Origin: Conchocele bisecta
Lineage: Eukaryota > Mollusca > Bivalvia > Lucinida > Thyasiridae
Direction: 5' to 3'
DNA length: 64,000 nucleotides
NCBI GenBank assembly: GCA_029237695.1
Contig: CM055274.1
Span: forward strand, 18,527,505-18,591,504
Of the stretch, positions 53,997 through 64,000 are shown piece by piece; within the stretch, counting starts at the first letter, position 1, and every line of letters starts with the position of its first letter. The position numbers and the translations under genes were made by a program. The notes under the pieces were generated by a model. The model searched no databases and had not been told where the DNA came from. It worked only from the letters and a program-made list of their open reading frames with translations.

Positions 53997-54222
53997 CAGG
54001 CCCGTAGCCAGACCTTTTTGAAGGGGGGGGGGGGTCGTTTCGAAGACTCAATGGGTCTGAAGTATCTACCTGTTTGAAGGGGAGGGGGGTCGTTTCGAAG
54101 GCTCAAGGGGTCTGAAGTATCTATGGGGGTCTAAAAAAGTGGACATCAAGGCTAAAAAAGTGAACCTCGAGGCTGGGCGGGGGGTCGTCCGACCGCTCCG
54201 ACCCCCCCTGGCTACGGGCCTG
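53997..54222. mobile_element. FB22 element with TTATA flanks
   Basis: CAGGCCCGTAGCCAG / CTGGCTACGGGCCTG ends; TTATA on both sides. Contains a 46-48-bp tandem duplication (GGTCGTTTCGAAG...CTCA...GGGTCTGAAGTATCTA) and poly-G. Confidence 0.85.
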
Positions 54223-54241
54223 TTATAATACAATTATAATA

Positions 54242-54365
54242 TTTTGAGTCGGTGTACATGAGATTTACGGACCTTCGAAAACTGACGTTCACGGACGCCG
54301 AAGGCGGAGGTGAACATCAGTTTTCGAAGGTCCGTAAATCTCATGTACACCGACTCAAAGAAAAT
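54242..54365. repeat. 124-bp hairpin
   Basis: Arms of about 50 bases (GAGTCGGTGTACATGAGATT and complement) around ACGCCGAAGGCGGAG. Very few mismatches. Confidence 0.9.
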
Positions 54366-54821
54366 ACTTGTATTTTCATGCACGGTCAACAGTATTACAT
54401 ACAGTAAAACATATAATCCAGACGCTTTATGCCATAGACACTCTTTGCTTGCAGAAACCGGTGAATTGATGTTAATCTACTTCACAGACATGTTAATGTA
54501 TCATTTACATAATTTTCAAGCATATGTTTTGGGATTACTGTATTTTGTAAGTTGTAGCATGTTTGTCATGTAAGGCGGTTTCAATTCCAGCCGCTGACCC
54601 TTTGCGCCACAACCAGGTCACATGAGATTGAATTTATCTTTCTTAACAATAATTAAACCTATATTTTAATTAGTGAATATCCAGAGTGGAATGGGCGCAG
54701 GTTATGGTAAAATGGGTCCCACAGCATCCATACGAAAACTGAAAGTAGCAGAGAATAGCAAAATATGTGGTAACGGGTTAGTTTATATAGGAAAAATCAA
54801 TGGCGGCGGCCCATATATAAC
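54366..54821. other. unassigned DNA
   Basis: Near 54570-54620 the minus strand has a weak tRNA-like word order (TGTGGCGCAAAGGG, GGAATTGAAACC). Too poor to call. Confidence 0.45.
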
Positions 54822-55113
54822 TTAACCCTTCCAACCCGGGATAGCCTATATTTGGTTTTCCTTACTAATATTAGGACTACTTGAATTATTTTAGAGGTGA
54901 ATAATAGTGACAAATACTGCAGATCCTGATGAGACGGCTCGTTACGAGCCGTCACATCAGATCTACACTTTTCGAAAAGTAATTTTCATATTTTTTAGCA
55001 CACACCCCCTTTCGATAAATGGACTAATCTGAAAATTATTCTGTGACGATTGGATTGGTCAGAAAATTAGCATATCACAGTCCATTCACGTTACTTAGGG
55101 TTGGAAGGGTTAA
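54822..55113. mobile_element. FB14 MITE
   Basis: TTAACCCTTCCAACCCGG to GGGTTGGAAGGGTTAA, with matched changes in both ends. Core GCAGATCCTGATGAGACGGC / GAGCCGTCACATCAGATCT. Confidence 0.9.
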
Positions 55114-55614
55114 TAGATCAGGATTTGCGAGTGTATGTGGCCTAAAAATCCGGGTGTTTTCAGCACTGAACAATCTTTATTTATCCCTTTGGCGCTTTAC
55201 ATGTACACTATTTAGCGTATTTATAATTATTGTTTGCTCTAGTTTTTCGACCAATGAAAGCACAGTATCTCATCTCAATTAATCGCATATTGCGACGGTT
55301 TCGACGATATCTATTAAATTAATCATTAAATGTTTCAAGTACATTGTATTATTTAGCACCAGATGTTCCGACTTGTTGACGTAATTTCACATGACGTGCA
55401 CCATATTGCCGCGTGTGCTTGATCGATTCGGTGTCAAACCGTCAATCACATATTAATAGTATCGCAATGTTAAAGTGCGTTTAGGGGCTATGCTACATTT
55501 AAACGAAAATGTGCACGCGACGGGCCAAACAATACGACAGTTATAGTTCACATATTGACTTTTTAATAAAGAAATATAAAATTGGGGATTTGTTTCAATT
55601 GCAAGCTCTAACAG
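55114..55614. other. unassigned DNA
   Basis: ATTGTTTGCTCTAGTTTTTC and TTTCGACCAATGAA...CTCAATTAATC...ATTGCGACG resemble 19935-20010, so this is a shared dispersed repeat of unknown type. Confidence 0.5.
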
Positions 55615-56720
55615 ACATATATTTACATGTCATAGACCTCTCTATTAGCAGATGTACACATTGATCCCACGTTAAGTAGATTCAATGTACATGTATATAA
55701 TGACCACACGTTTGTAATTTATCTAATGATTCCGCATTTATTTGACATGCAATGTATCTAATGGCCCCACATTTAGTAAATGAACAATGTATCCAATGAT
55801 CCTATATTTACTAGATATACAATGTATATAATACCTCACATTTAGTAAATGTAAAATGTATCTAATGACCCCACATTTGGTGAATGAACGATGTATCTAA
55901 TGTCCCAAAAATTATTAGTTATACAATGTAACTTATGACCCCACAATTATTAGATATACGAAGTATCTAATTACCCTAAATGTAGTAAATGTATGTACAA
56001 TGTATCTAACGGCCCCACATTTATTATATACATTATACAATGTATCTAACGGCCCCAACATTTATTATATCATTATACAATATCTAACGGCCCCACTTTA
56101 TTATTATATACATTATACAATGTATCTAACAACGGCCCACATTTATTATACACTTATTAACAATGTATATAACGGACGGCACATTTTATTATATACAATT
56201 ATAACATGTATCTAACGGCCCCAATACAATGTATCAAACGGCCCCACAATGTATTATATAACATTACCACTATATACTATAACGGCCCCACATTTATTAT
56301 ATACATTATACAATGTATCTAACGGCCCAACATTTATTATATACATTATAAAATGTATCTAACGGCCCCACATTTATTATATACAATATACAATGTATCT
56401 AACGGCCCCACATTTATTATATACATTATACAATGTATCTAACGGCCCCACATTTATTATATACATTATATAATGTATCTAACGGCCCAACATTTATTAG
56501 ATATGCAGTGTATGTAATGGCCCCATATTTATTAGATATACAATGTATGTAATGGCCCCATATGTATTAGATATACAATATATATAATGGCCCCATATTT
56601 ATTAGATAAACAATGTACATGTGTATACCATGGCCTCACATGCAATATACATACATTGTATCTAATGACCACACATATACAACGCACCGTATGGTCCCTT
56701 ATACAATGTATCTGCTAGAT
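55615..56720. repeat. 40-bp minisatellite
   Basis: The unit contains CAATGTATCTAACGGCCCCA and CATTTATTATATACATTATA. Spacing is exactly 40 bp across 56281-56481. Outer units, mainly left of 55980 and right of 56500, have diverged (AATGACCCCACATTTAGTAA). Confidence 0.93.
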
Positions 56721-57051
56721 ACCCTATGTATCACTTGTCCATATTAAGATACACCAGAGAGTATGGAAGACAGATTCATCATGGATAGTCACGCAAGAAG
56801 AATATATACATGTATGAAATCAACACAAATTGCGTGCATAGAAGTTGTAAAGCTGTTATGCTGCATGGTACGAAAACAATTTAACACTTTTAGCGGATAA
56901 TAATCTCCATAACTGTGACCCGCCATAACAAAAGCGGGCTGATGATTCTTTTTCAACCAGCATAATCCCAGGTCAGCCTGCTTATCCACCAAATCTGATC
57001 AGGGTCTTTAATGTTCGCCATTGAGTTGAGGAAATATGCTATATCAGGATG
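56721..57051. other. unassigned DNA with FB9 fragment
   Basis: An FB9 remnant at about 56955-57025 (CAGGTCAGCCTGCTTATCCA, ATGTTCGCCATT). Nothing else. Confidence 0.5.
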
Positions 57052-57942
57052 CTTAAGGACCCGTTATACACCTGAGCATCATTCGATTCAAAGATAAATG
57101 CTTCGTAAATGTGATGAAATATATGTATAACATATTATGTGAAGACTGCCTTTTTACTGTATCATATACGGCACATGGCCAAGTTGGTCATCTTTGCGTA
57201 CTCCAGCCATCAGCCAGTTTCACATCTTCTGGCTTTTAATAAGAAACTGACTGTGAAGTAGACATATGATATAATGTAGCTAGTGATACACAGAAAAGTC
57301 AGGAAAACGGATTCCTATAAATTATAGTGCACTAAACTGTAAATTATGTCAGTTTTCTGGAGAGTTTTGTGCTTTTTTAACATTCCAAATCACCCTTTTA
57401 AATAGCCTCATACACAAATACTGCCACAGTGTGTCTATTTTACGTGGCTAACCATACAACACATACCATATATACCCACAACTGTACTCTATTATTAGAC
57501 ACCAGTGCAATAGTGCAGTGATGGTTCATATGAGGAGAGCATATATAGCCCATGTGTATTTACATATATCACAGTACTGTGTCAAGGAAAAGTGTACACG
57601 TCAGCCATAGCTTAGGCACATTTTGAAATTTTGACAAACGTACACCAATATCTGACTTGAAGTACATCTTTGTGTAATGTAATGTATAGGAGTCCGTTGC
57701 CCTGACTTTGCTATGTATGAATAGTTACATTATATCATATTTTCCTGCTTCATATTGTCAGTTTCTTGTCAAACGCCAGAAGAGGTGAAACTGGCTTTTG
57801 GCGGGAACACACAAATATGGCCGACTTGGCCACTCCACGTGCTGTATAGAACACAGTAATGAGGCAGTGTTCACATAATATGGTATACGGAGCAATTATC
57901 TTTGAATCAAACGATGATCAGGTATATAACATGTTCTTAAGG
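57052..57942. mobile_element. FB18 long-TIR foldback
   Basis: Inverted arms of roughly 250 bp: CTTAAGGACCCGTTATACAC, CATTCGATTCAAAGATAA, GTTTCACATCTTCTGGC at the left; complements at the right ending TATATAACATGTTCTTAAG. Single copy here, no coding capacity in the roughly 390-bp centre. Confidence 0.82.
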
Positions 57943-58234
57943 AGCTACACTTGTCAAAAGACCAGTATGGCTAGTTTTGTTCTCACATGCCTCTGAGACT
58001 ACAAACAAAATGACAAACCAAATAGTTTCACTATATAATATAACAGAATGCCATCCAATAATGCCATTGTACATGATCTGCAGCCAGTCTGTACTGGTTC
58101 TGCATGAAACAATAGGTTACCCATAAGAAAGAAAAATCCAACCTCGTCATATCCTCCAATATTGTATATTGTTTGGCCACGGAAACTCTGTTTACATCAC
58201 GTAACCAACAGATTCAGTATTTTCTTATAAATGT
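57943..58234. other. unassigned DNA
   Basis: Nothing recognised. Confidence 0.5.
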
Positions 58235-58376
58235 AAATTGGGTAGTACTAGATCAAGATTTGCAAGCAAACCGTATCTGTGACCTCAAAACTTTGCAAGC
58301 AAACCGTATCTGTGACCTCAAAACGAGGTCACAGATATGGTTTGCTTGCAAATCTTGATCTAGTACTACCCAATTT
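58235..58376. repeat. hairpin with duplicated arm
   Basis: AAATTGGGTAGTACTAGATC and complement. The left arm carries the word GCAAGCAAACCGTATCTGTG twice, so two alternative hairpins exist. Confidence 0.88.
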
Positions 58377-58608
58377 CACTTGAGGACCATTTTCTATAAG
58401 AAACCCGCACTATTCTTTTATTCTGGACTACTTGTGCGATTTCGCGCCATTTGGTATTCTCTAACCTATATAATGATGCTATTTGAGGGTTGGTCAGGGG
58501 GAAAACAGATCAAGTAGGGAAGTATCCATATGGGGTTGGGTTATGCAGGATATGTTACGATCGTTTCGTGGCTTGTCGTTACATGTACGTATATACGAAA
58601 TTCTATTA

Positions 58609-58822
58609 CAGTGTAACCTCTCTAAACCGGACACCTGGGAGGTTCCCAGGGTGTCCGCTTTAGAGATGTTCCACTGCAAGACAGGCATATGACTTCTGCA
58701 ATACACGCGTGTGTTCTTTGCGATCAGGAACAGACATTATCTCACGAGGTAAATGGCAATGAACCCGATCAAATTTAACAGAACGAACTTTTCTCTGTGT
58801 CCGGTTTAGAGGGGTTCCACAG
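58609..58822. mobile_element. FB1 MITE
   Basis: CAGTGTAACCTCTCTAAACC hairpin, body GATCAGGAACAGACATTATC, right end GTCCGGTTTAGAGGGGTTCC. Confidence 0.85.
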
Positions 58823-59065
58823 TATCACCACTCACGTAAGATCCTCTATATAGTTTATAAAGTAATACCAATGACAGCCGAAGCAAGCCGAAGCCATGTG
58901 GATTTATCGCATAGCAGTCCACGGTATGATTGTCTGTTTTGGCCTAATCATGTACGTCAATCTTATTCCGGAATAACATCGTGACTGCCAATAGTCAAAC
59001 TGTAAATTTAAATTCGTGCACACGAACTTCAGCCATGTGACTGCTCAACGAGCAAAAACCAGTCG

Positions 59066-59543
59066 TTAAAGGTACATGCCCACTCAGTAGGCACAAAATG
59101 TTTATAGGGATTAAATAAGTGTATAATTGTGTAACTATTCCATCAGTTATAAAAATTACGAGTGCCCGCTATACAGATATAATCATTTAGTAATATTTAT
59201 TTTACTGATAGTGACGCGCGGTGGTATCAGGCTATTTTCATATGCAAATGCAAATTTTATAATTAAATGCGTCACCTGAAAAAAATAATATTTTTGACAG
59301 ATTATAATGTATGCATTGCACACAAAAAAGTAAATACAGAGAATAAATAGTAATGTCCGTTAACATTTTAAGGAAACACGGTTATCGCCCCTCATATCAG
59401 TGTGGGGAATTTACGTCAGATATAAAATGTATAATAATGCCAATGAATACGTGAATGAAAGTTTATTTTGCCAGAAAATGTATCAGATGATGTCTCTGAT
59501 ATAAAGAACATTTTGTGCCTATTGAGTGGGCATGCACCTTTAA
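59066..59543 (-). mobile_element. FB15 MITE, reverse copy
   Basis: TTAAAGGTACATGCCCACTC at the left and GTGGGCATGCACCTTTAA at the right; the interior is the reverse complement of the copies at 28226 and 49494. Its right TTAA is also the left TTAA of FB14. Confidence 0.92.
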
Positions 59544-59721
59544 CCCGTTGAACCCGACCACCCACTATAGCGGTGTTTGCAAATAGTGCAGATCCAGATG
59601 AGCCGGCTCGTAACCTTCTCATAAATGGCCTTGTCTGAATATGAGTTTGTGACGACTGGATTGGTCTGGAAATCAACATAACAGTCAACATATTCCAGTT
59701 ACGTAGGGTTGAACGGGTTAA
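59540..59721. mobile_element. FB14 MITE abutting FB15
   Basis: TTAACCCGTTGAACCCG to GGGTTGAACGGGTTAA. The right half of the core hairpin is deleted. Confidence 0.87.
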
Positions 59722-59809
59722 GGTAACAATAATAGAGAATATGCAATGTTTAATCGCCGCCACCGAATGGTGAGGAGGGCACATGGTGTAACTGACATCC
59801 ATATGTCCG

Positions 59810-60790
59810 TCCGTACGTCCCATCCGTCCGTACGTCCCATATGTCCCGCTCGGGTAAATTTCTTATAATGTCTGTTTCTTTTCACGTAGCTGCTTCATAT
59901 TTTACACATGCATTCCTCTGATGGACATCTATCATGCTGTGACAACGATCTTCGGGCCCCCCGCTAAACCCAAGGTCAAGGTCACATATTTAAGGCATTT
60001 AAAACCTTAACGCTCGGGTAAATTTATTATAATTTATGTTTCCTTTCACGTACCTGCTTCATACGTTACACATGCAGTCATATGATGGTTCTCTATCATG
60101 CTGTGACAATCCATGATCATCGCCCCCCCCCCCCCCCACCCCACCCCACACACAAAATAAAACAACAACAACAAAAAACAACAAAACACACACAGGTCAA
60201 AATCACATACTTACTGTCTGTTTCACGAAAGCTGCCCAAATTTTACGGCTATATAAACAATTTTAAAACAATATTTTTTTCGATAATATGAAATTAAAGG
60301 AACATTTAAGAATGAGCCTTTTTGTTATTACGTGAAATTTTGTCAAATATTGATTTTATTGCGAAAAAAACATTTCCCCATGTTAAATCCGCATAGACGT
60401 CTATGTGGGGATTTAACATGTGGACATTTTTAGAATTTCAGAAAAACTGGACCAATTTTCAAAAGTTAACTTTTGTTTTTTAATTATATCATTTCCAAGC
60501 TATCTAGTCAGGTTTCGGAGTCAATTTCCAAATGTTTTCGTTTTCTGACTCCTCCCACAGCTCCTCCACCTCCTTTTCCCCCACGTTAAAGTCCCATAGA
60601 CAAATAATGTTTCGTAATAAAATCAATAGTTGACCACATTTAATATTATCGAACACATTAATTGCGTTTTTACATTGTTTATATGGCCGTTAAATTTGGG
60701 CAGGTTTCGTGAAACAGACAGTATTCTGTTCAAAACCTTAACACTCAGTTAAATTTCTTATAATTTCACCCATGCATTCCTCTGCTGTTC
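59810..60790. repeat. 164-bp direct repeats split by FB7
   Basis: CGCTCGGGTAAATTTCTTAT at 59847 and CGCTCGGGTAAATTTATTAT at 60011, each followed by TTTCACGTA, TGCTTCATA and CTATCATGCTGTGACAA. A third, partial unit follows FB7 (CACTCAGTTAAATTTCTTAT, 60740). A C run lies at 60123-60136. Confidence 0.82.
60214..60721. mobile_element. FB7 MITE with TA TSD
   Basis: CTGTCTGTTTCACGAAAGCT to GTTTCGTGAAACAGACAG; TA on both sides, interrupting the 164-bp repeat. The interior carries a perfect hairpin around CATGTTAAATCCGCATAGAC. Confidence 0.9.
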
Positions 60791-61157
60791 CTCTATGATG
60801 TTGTGACACATCCACCATACGCTGGCCTATTGTGTTTTCCAATGTGTCCTCGGCTTCTTTGGCTGCCAGCGGCGGGCATTCGTGTGCCGACAGGCCACAT
60901 TTCCAGTATACAGCACTTCAGAATCATTTCCAATGGAAATGCTGTTTTGGGATTTGCAATTATATATTGCAAGTTTGCTTCCATTTTGCTAAAAATACGA
61001 GTTGCTGACATCCGTGTCACTTTGAGCACTGACCAGTCTTGCGCGTGTTGGACGTTTGACGATATTTATCAACTTATACCTCAGCAATGGAAATTCCGGA
61101 GTAAGACCTAGTGACGTCATAATAATAATGACGTCAACATACGTAAAGGTTCAGCAA

Positions 61158-61231
61158 TCAATATGTATCCTTCAAATAGCACAGACATTACACAATATGT
61201 ATCCTTCAAATAGCACAGACATTACACAATA
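61158..61231. repeat. 37-bp tandem duplication
   Basis: CAATATGTATCCTTCAAATA occurs at 61159 and 61196, each followed by GCACAGACATTACA. A mariner-like end TTTTTGGGCCATCCTGTA follows at 61304-61321. Confidence 0.8.
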
Positions 61232-61426
61232 TGTATGCCAACATGTATTAAAATTCGAACAGTATATGTCAAAAGATATATAGGTCAGTAAAAGTGTCCA
61301 AGTCTTTTTGGGCCATCCTGTATATACATGTAATATAGACGTTGTAAAATACATTGTATTGTGTACTTGACAAAATAAAACAAGGTAATAAAACTAAATA
61401 ACACGCCCATGGATATGCAATATTAT

Positions 61427-61603
61427 TTAACCCTTTCCACGCTAAGGAACTGGAATGGACTGTGATATGCTAATGTTCCGACCAATCCAATGGTCACAAA
61501 ATGATTTTCAGATTCGTCCATTTATGAAAAGGGGTGTTTTTGTTCTCAAAAATATTAAAATTACTTTAAAAAAGTGCAGATCCTGATGAGACGGCTCGTT
61601 ACG
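61427..61603 (-). mobile_element. FB14 MITE, reverse, truncated
   Basis: TTAACCCTTTCCACGC, the reversed TTTATGAAAAGGGGTGTTTT block, and half the core hairpin up to GAGACGGCTCGTTACG, where it stops abruptly just before FB20. Confidence 0.83.
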
Positions 61604-61620
61604 AAAAATACAAGTCAGTA

Positions 61621-61910
61621 CTCTACGGAGCCCCGCAGAGGACATGCATTTTTTAATTAATTCGTTCCCACGAAATAACAATTCGTTCCCTTAGTTCAAC
61701 AATTCGTTCCCTCGTTCCTCGAATTAAGAATTCGTTCCCACGATATAACAATGTTAATTCGATGGAACGAATTGTTATATCGTGAGAACGAATTGTTATA
61801 TCGTGCGAATTAATTGTTAGTTCGTGGGAACGAATTGTTAAATTGAGGGAACGAATTTTTCGTGGAAATGAATTAATAAAAAAGAATTCTACGTCCCCTG
61901 CTCCGTGGTA
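61621..61910. mobile_element. FB20 element, intact
   Basis: CTACGGAGCCCCGCAGAGGA to GAATTCTACGTCCCCTGCTC and CCGTGG. The interior is an array of AATTCGTTCCC / GGGAACGAATT palindromic words, TATCG/CGATA variants included. Confidence 0.85.
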
Positions 61911-62179
61911 CTCGTACAAAGTTATTGAGTGACAGAAACACGGAATTATTCAGACTGTAGTTCAAATAATAACCAACGTTTCCGGGCACAGAAATTATTC
62001 GTGGAGCAAGTCATCTGTCACATTAGTCTGTTCGAGCCATCACGTCAGATTTATACAGTCCCATGTCTATATAATTTTGCCATTTCAAAATAATACAAAC
62101 TTGATTGCTTCGCCAAAAAAAGAATTCTGACATTTGTGCAGAATCCTGAGGAAACGGGTCCAAATCAGTAACCTTTTTT

Positions 62180-62339
62180 ATCAACATGGCAAAGTATACT
62201 TATCTAGCAAAGTATACTTTGAGGGATTTATTCATTTTATTATACTGAAATGAATGTATTACATTATCACAGCCATTTTGGCTGTGATAATGTAATAAAT
62301 TCAGAATAATAATTCTGCATACTTTTAATCATCACATAT
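62180..62339. mobile_element. FB6 MITE, right-truncated
   Basis: TCAACATGGCAAAGTATACT and the internal palindrome around CAGCCATTTTGGCTGTG; the right terminal repeat is missing where the next element begins. Confidence 0.82.
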
Positions 62340-62345
62340 ATGCAG

Positions 62346-62768
62346 TCGGCGTGTTTCGGCTTTCATTGGATATAACTCTATGTATATGAACAAGGCTGCT
62401 AACTTTGGTTGGACAAGACCTCGTATCATACCAAATTCCGCCATTTTATTAACGTGAATGTGAATATTTTTCGGAAAGTGCACATGTTCATTTGAGAATT
62501 ATTGTTATCTTGCTAAAATAACATTGTTGGAACATAATTATACAAATAATATCGAATTACAGCTTCATTTTCTAGGTCGGACACAATCTCGTATCATGAC
62601 AAATGAAATAATGTGTTTAAGGCTCTAACGTCAATATTGTAGTGGCATATATATATGATCAGTGGAGAATTATCGATATCCTGCAGAAATACATAGAATG
62701 CTTAGAAAATTACCAAAGTTAGAAGCCTTGTTCATATATGTACCGACGAAAGCCGAAACATGCCGAAT
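62346..62768. mobile_element. foldback GGCGTGTTTCGGCTTTC
   Basis: Left arm GTTTCGGCTTTCATTGG...GAACAAGGCTGCTAACTTTG; right arm AAAGTTAGAAGCCTTGTTCA...AAAGCCGAAACATGCC. About 423 bp, unknown family. It abuts the truncated FB6 copy. Confidence 0.8.
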
Positions 62769-62956
62769 GCCTGTGGTGCCTGACTGGTCTGTGCATACGA
62801 TGAATCTGGGTCACTTTTTCATGTTTGTTTTCTCTATACATCACATTTGGCACATCAGTTGATAGAAATATAATTGATTGCTCACGTGATCTATTAGTTC
62901 ACTACCATATATTCTGGTGAATACGGTCCCACAGCTGTATATATCGTTGCAATATG

Positions 62957-63168
62957 TAGCTGTGACTGGAGACATGCTGTTTTGGGATTTGTAATCCGTG
63001 TTGCTCCTGATCAAATAGCACACTCGTGTAGCATGATAGCGATATAGACACTGTTTGTTTGATGGACCCGCGAACAGTGTAGACTCAGATCAGGCTGCGC
63101 GGATGCGCAGCCTGATCTGGGTCTACACTGGTCGCATACCCCATAATACACCATTTCTCTAGCCACAT
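62957..63168. mobile_element. FB9 MITE
   Basis: GTAGCTGTGACTGGAGACAT to the CATTTCTCTAGCCACAT end; perfect core hairpin GTGTAGACTCAGATCAGGCT / GATCTGGGTCTACACTGG. Confidence 0.86.
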
Positions 63169-64000
63169 ATTCTGCTTAATGCCACTTTGCCACTTCGTTA
63201 TAAAATGATGGCAATAATATTGCAGAGTTGGCAAAATCACCGAAAGTACTGATCTGGCGTATTTGGGGCTATTCTAATGACAACTATGATCAAGTCCCGT
63301 ATAGTCAAGTGCATAAAAGACTGAGGTTTGACACAACTGCAACATTTAGTTTCTCAACTGTTTTCAAGTCTTTGATATTAGTAAGTGAAGAAGAAAAGAA
63401 AAAAATATTGTTTTGCCAAATTCAACCTTGAGGAAATACCTGAAACTTTGTCGAATCCAAGATGGCTGCCATTGAAATTAAGCAAAATAAAACACAAATT
63501 ATTCATAAAAAGTTTCCAAATTCGTTCTCCAAATCCGCACTCGAAATCAAGCAGTCTGATTGGCCGAGACTTGCATACAACTAAAATAAATACGTGATAC
63601 CTATAGACAGTGCAGCAATTGCAGATTCAGAAATCGGTCAACGGGTTTAACAAATTTCGTACAAAATTAACAAAAATGTCAGATTACATTATGTGCATGA
63701 ACACATCATCATACATTGAAGCCGTAGTGAACACATATTAGCTGTAGCGGTCTCATTTGCATGTTTATTACATTGGCGTATTATTATAACCAACTGTGTC
63801 ACAACATTGTAAAGGCCATGTTATGCAATACAATTAGTCTTTGTAGAATACAATTTTCAGGAGAAGAATTTGTATAAGCATGTAATATGATAGTTCTCTA
63901 ATCCTGTACAATTAAATAAGTATTGCTTAAAGTTGAAATGTAAGTATGTAAAATATGTTCCGAGTGTAGTTTCCATACTATTGGCGCAGTGAACCGTGTA
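63169..64000. other. unassigned DNA to the window end
   Basis: No gene supported. TCATTTGCATGTTTATTACA near 63749 resembles the end of FB16. ORFs at 63228-63597 have no domain. Confidence 0.5.

Noticed and set aside
54566..54622. tRNA-like A/B-box order on the minus strand
   Set aside because: The B-box match is poor and no acceptor stem or target duplication was found.
49320..60140. Poly-G/poly-C runs (49325, 54023, 60123) as G-quadruplex regulators
   Set aside because: They are single homopolymer runs within repeat debris, with no nearby gene; run length is also a common sequencing error.

Overview
The window looks like nuclear DNA of a marine invertebrate, most likely a bivalve mollusc. 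The evidence is one intron-split protocadherin gene, a full-length U1 snRNA, a tRNA-headed SINE, minisatellites, and a very dense population of short foldback (MITE-like) repeats of kinds I associate with bivalve genomes. The species is inference; nothing in the sequence names it. No bacterial operon, phage or CRISPR structure is present.

Layout. 1-2052 is a 58/51-bp minisatellite. 2053-6550 is repeat-rich upstream DNA. 6620-17040 holds the only convincing protein-coding gene: a seven-cadherin-repeat protocadherin whose signal peptide, ectodomain, membrane span and proximal tail sit in one 2.7-kb exon. It is followed by three small exons (13207-13368, 15969-16080, 16565-17040) that complete the cytoplasmic tail. 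The exon phases join cleanly into 1150 codons, and the introns are packed with foldback elements. 17041-35000 is intergenic or unassigned DNA dominated by the same families, including a three-level nested insertion at 28226-29441. 35018-35181 is a 164-nt U1 snRNA-like gene next to a decayed reverse-transcriptase fragment (35330-35861, minus). About 38378-46800 is an 8.4-kb pentanucleotide (TTGTA/TTGCA) satellite that creates long false ORFs on both strands. 46800-64000 is again repeats, including a 2-kb element with about 430-bp internal tandem repeats (50722-52716) that split another element, and a 40-bp minisatellite (55615-56720).

Repeat families carry provisional labels FB1-FB22 for cross-reference; they are not database names. 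Several target-site duplications can be read directly, because elements have landed in other repeats or preserve flanks: TA for FB1, FB2 and FB7; TTAA for FB14 and FB15; 5 bp for FB3 and one FB22 member; 10 bp for the SINE. No transposase gene is visible, so all appear non-autonomous.

The most notable items are the U1 copy with a changed loop I, the nested insertion stack, the FB3 family with consistent 5-bp duplications, the short-palindrome arrays at four loci, the pentanucleotide satellite, and the repeat-flanked small exons of the protocadherin.
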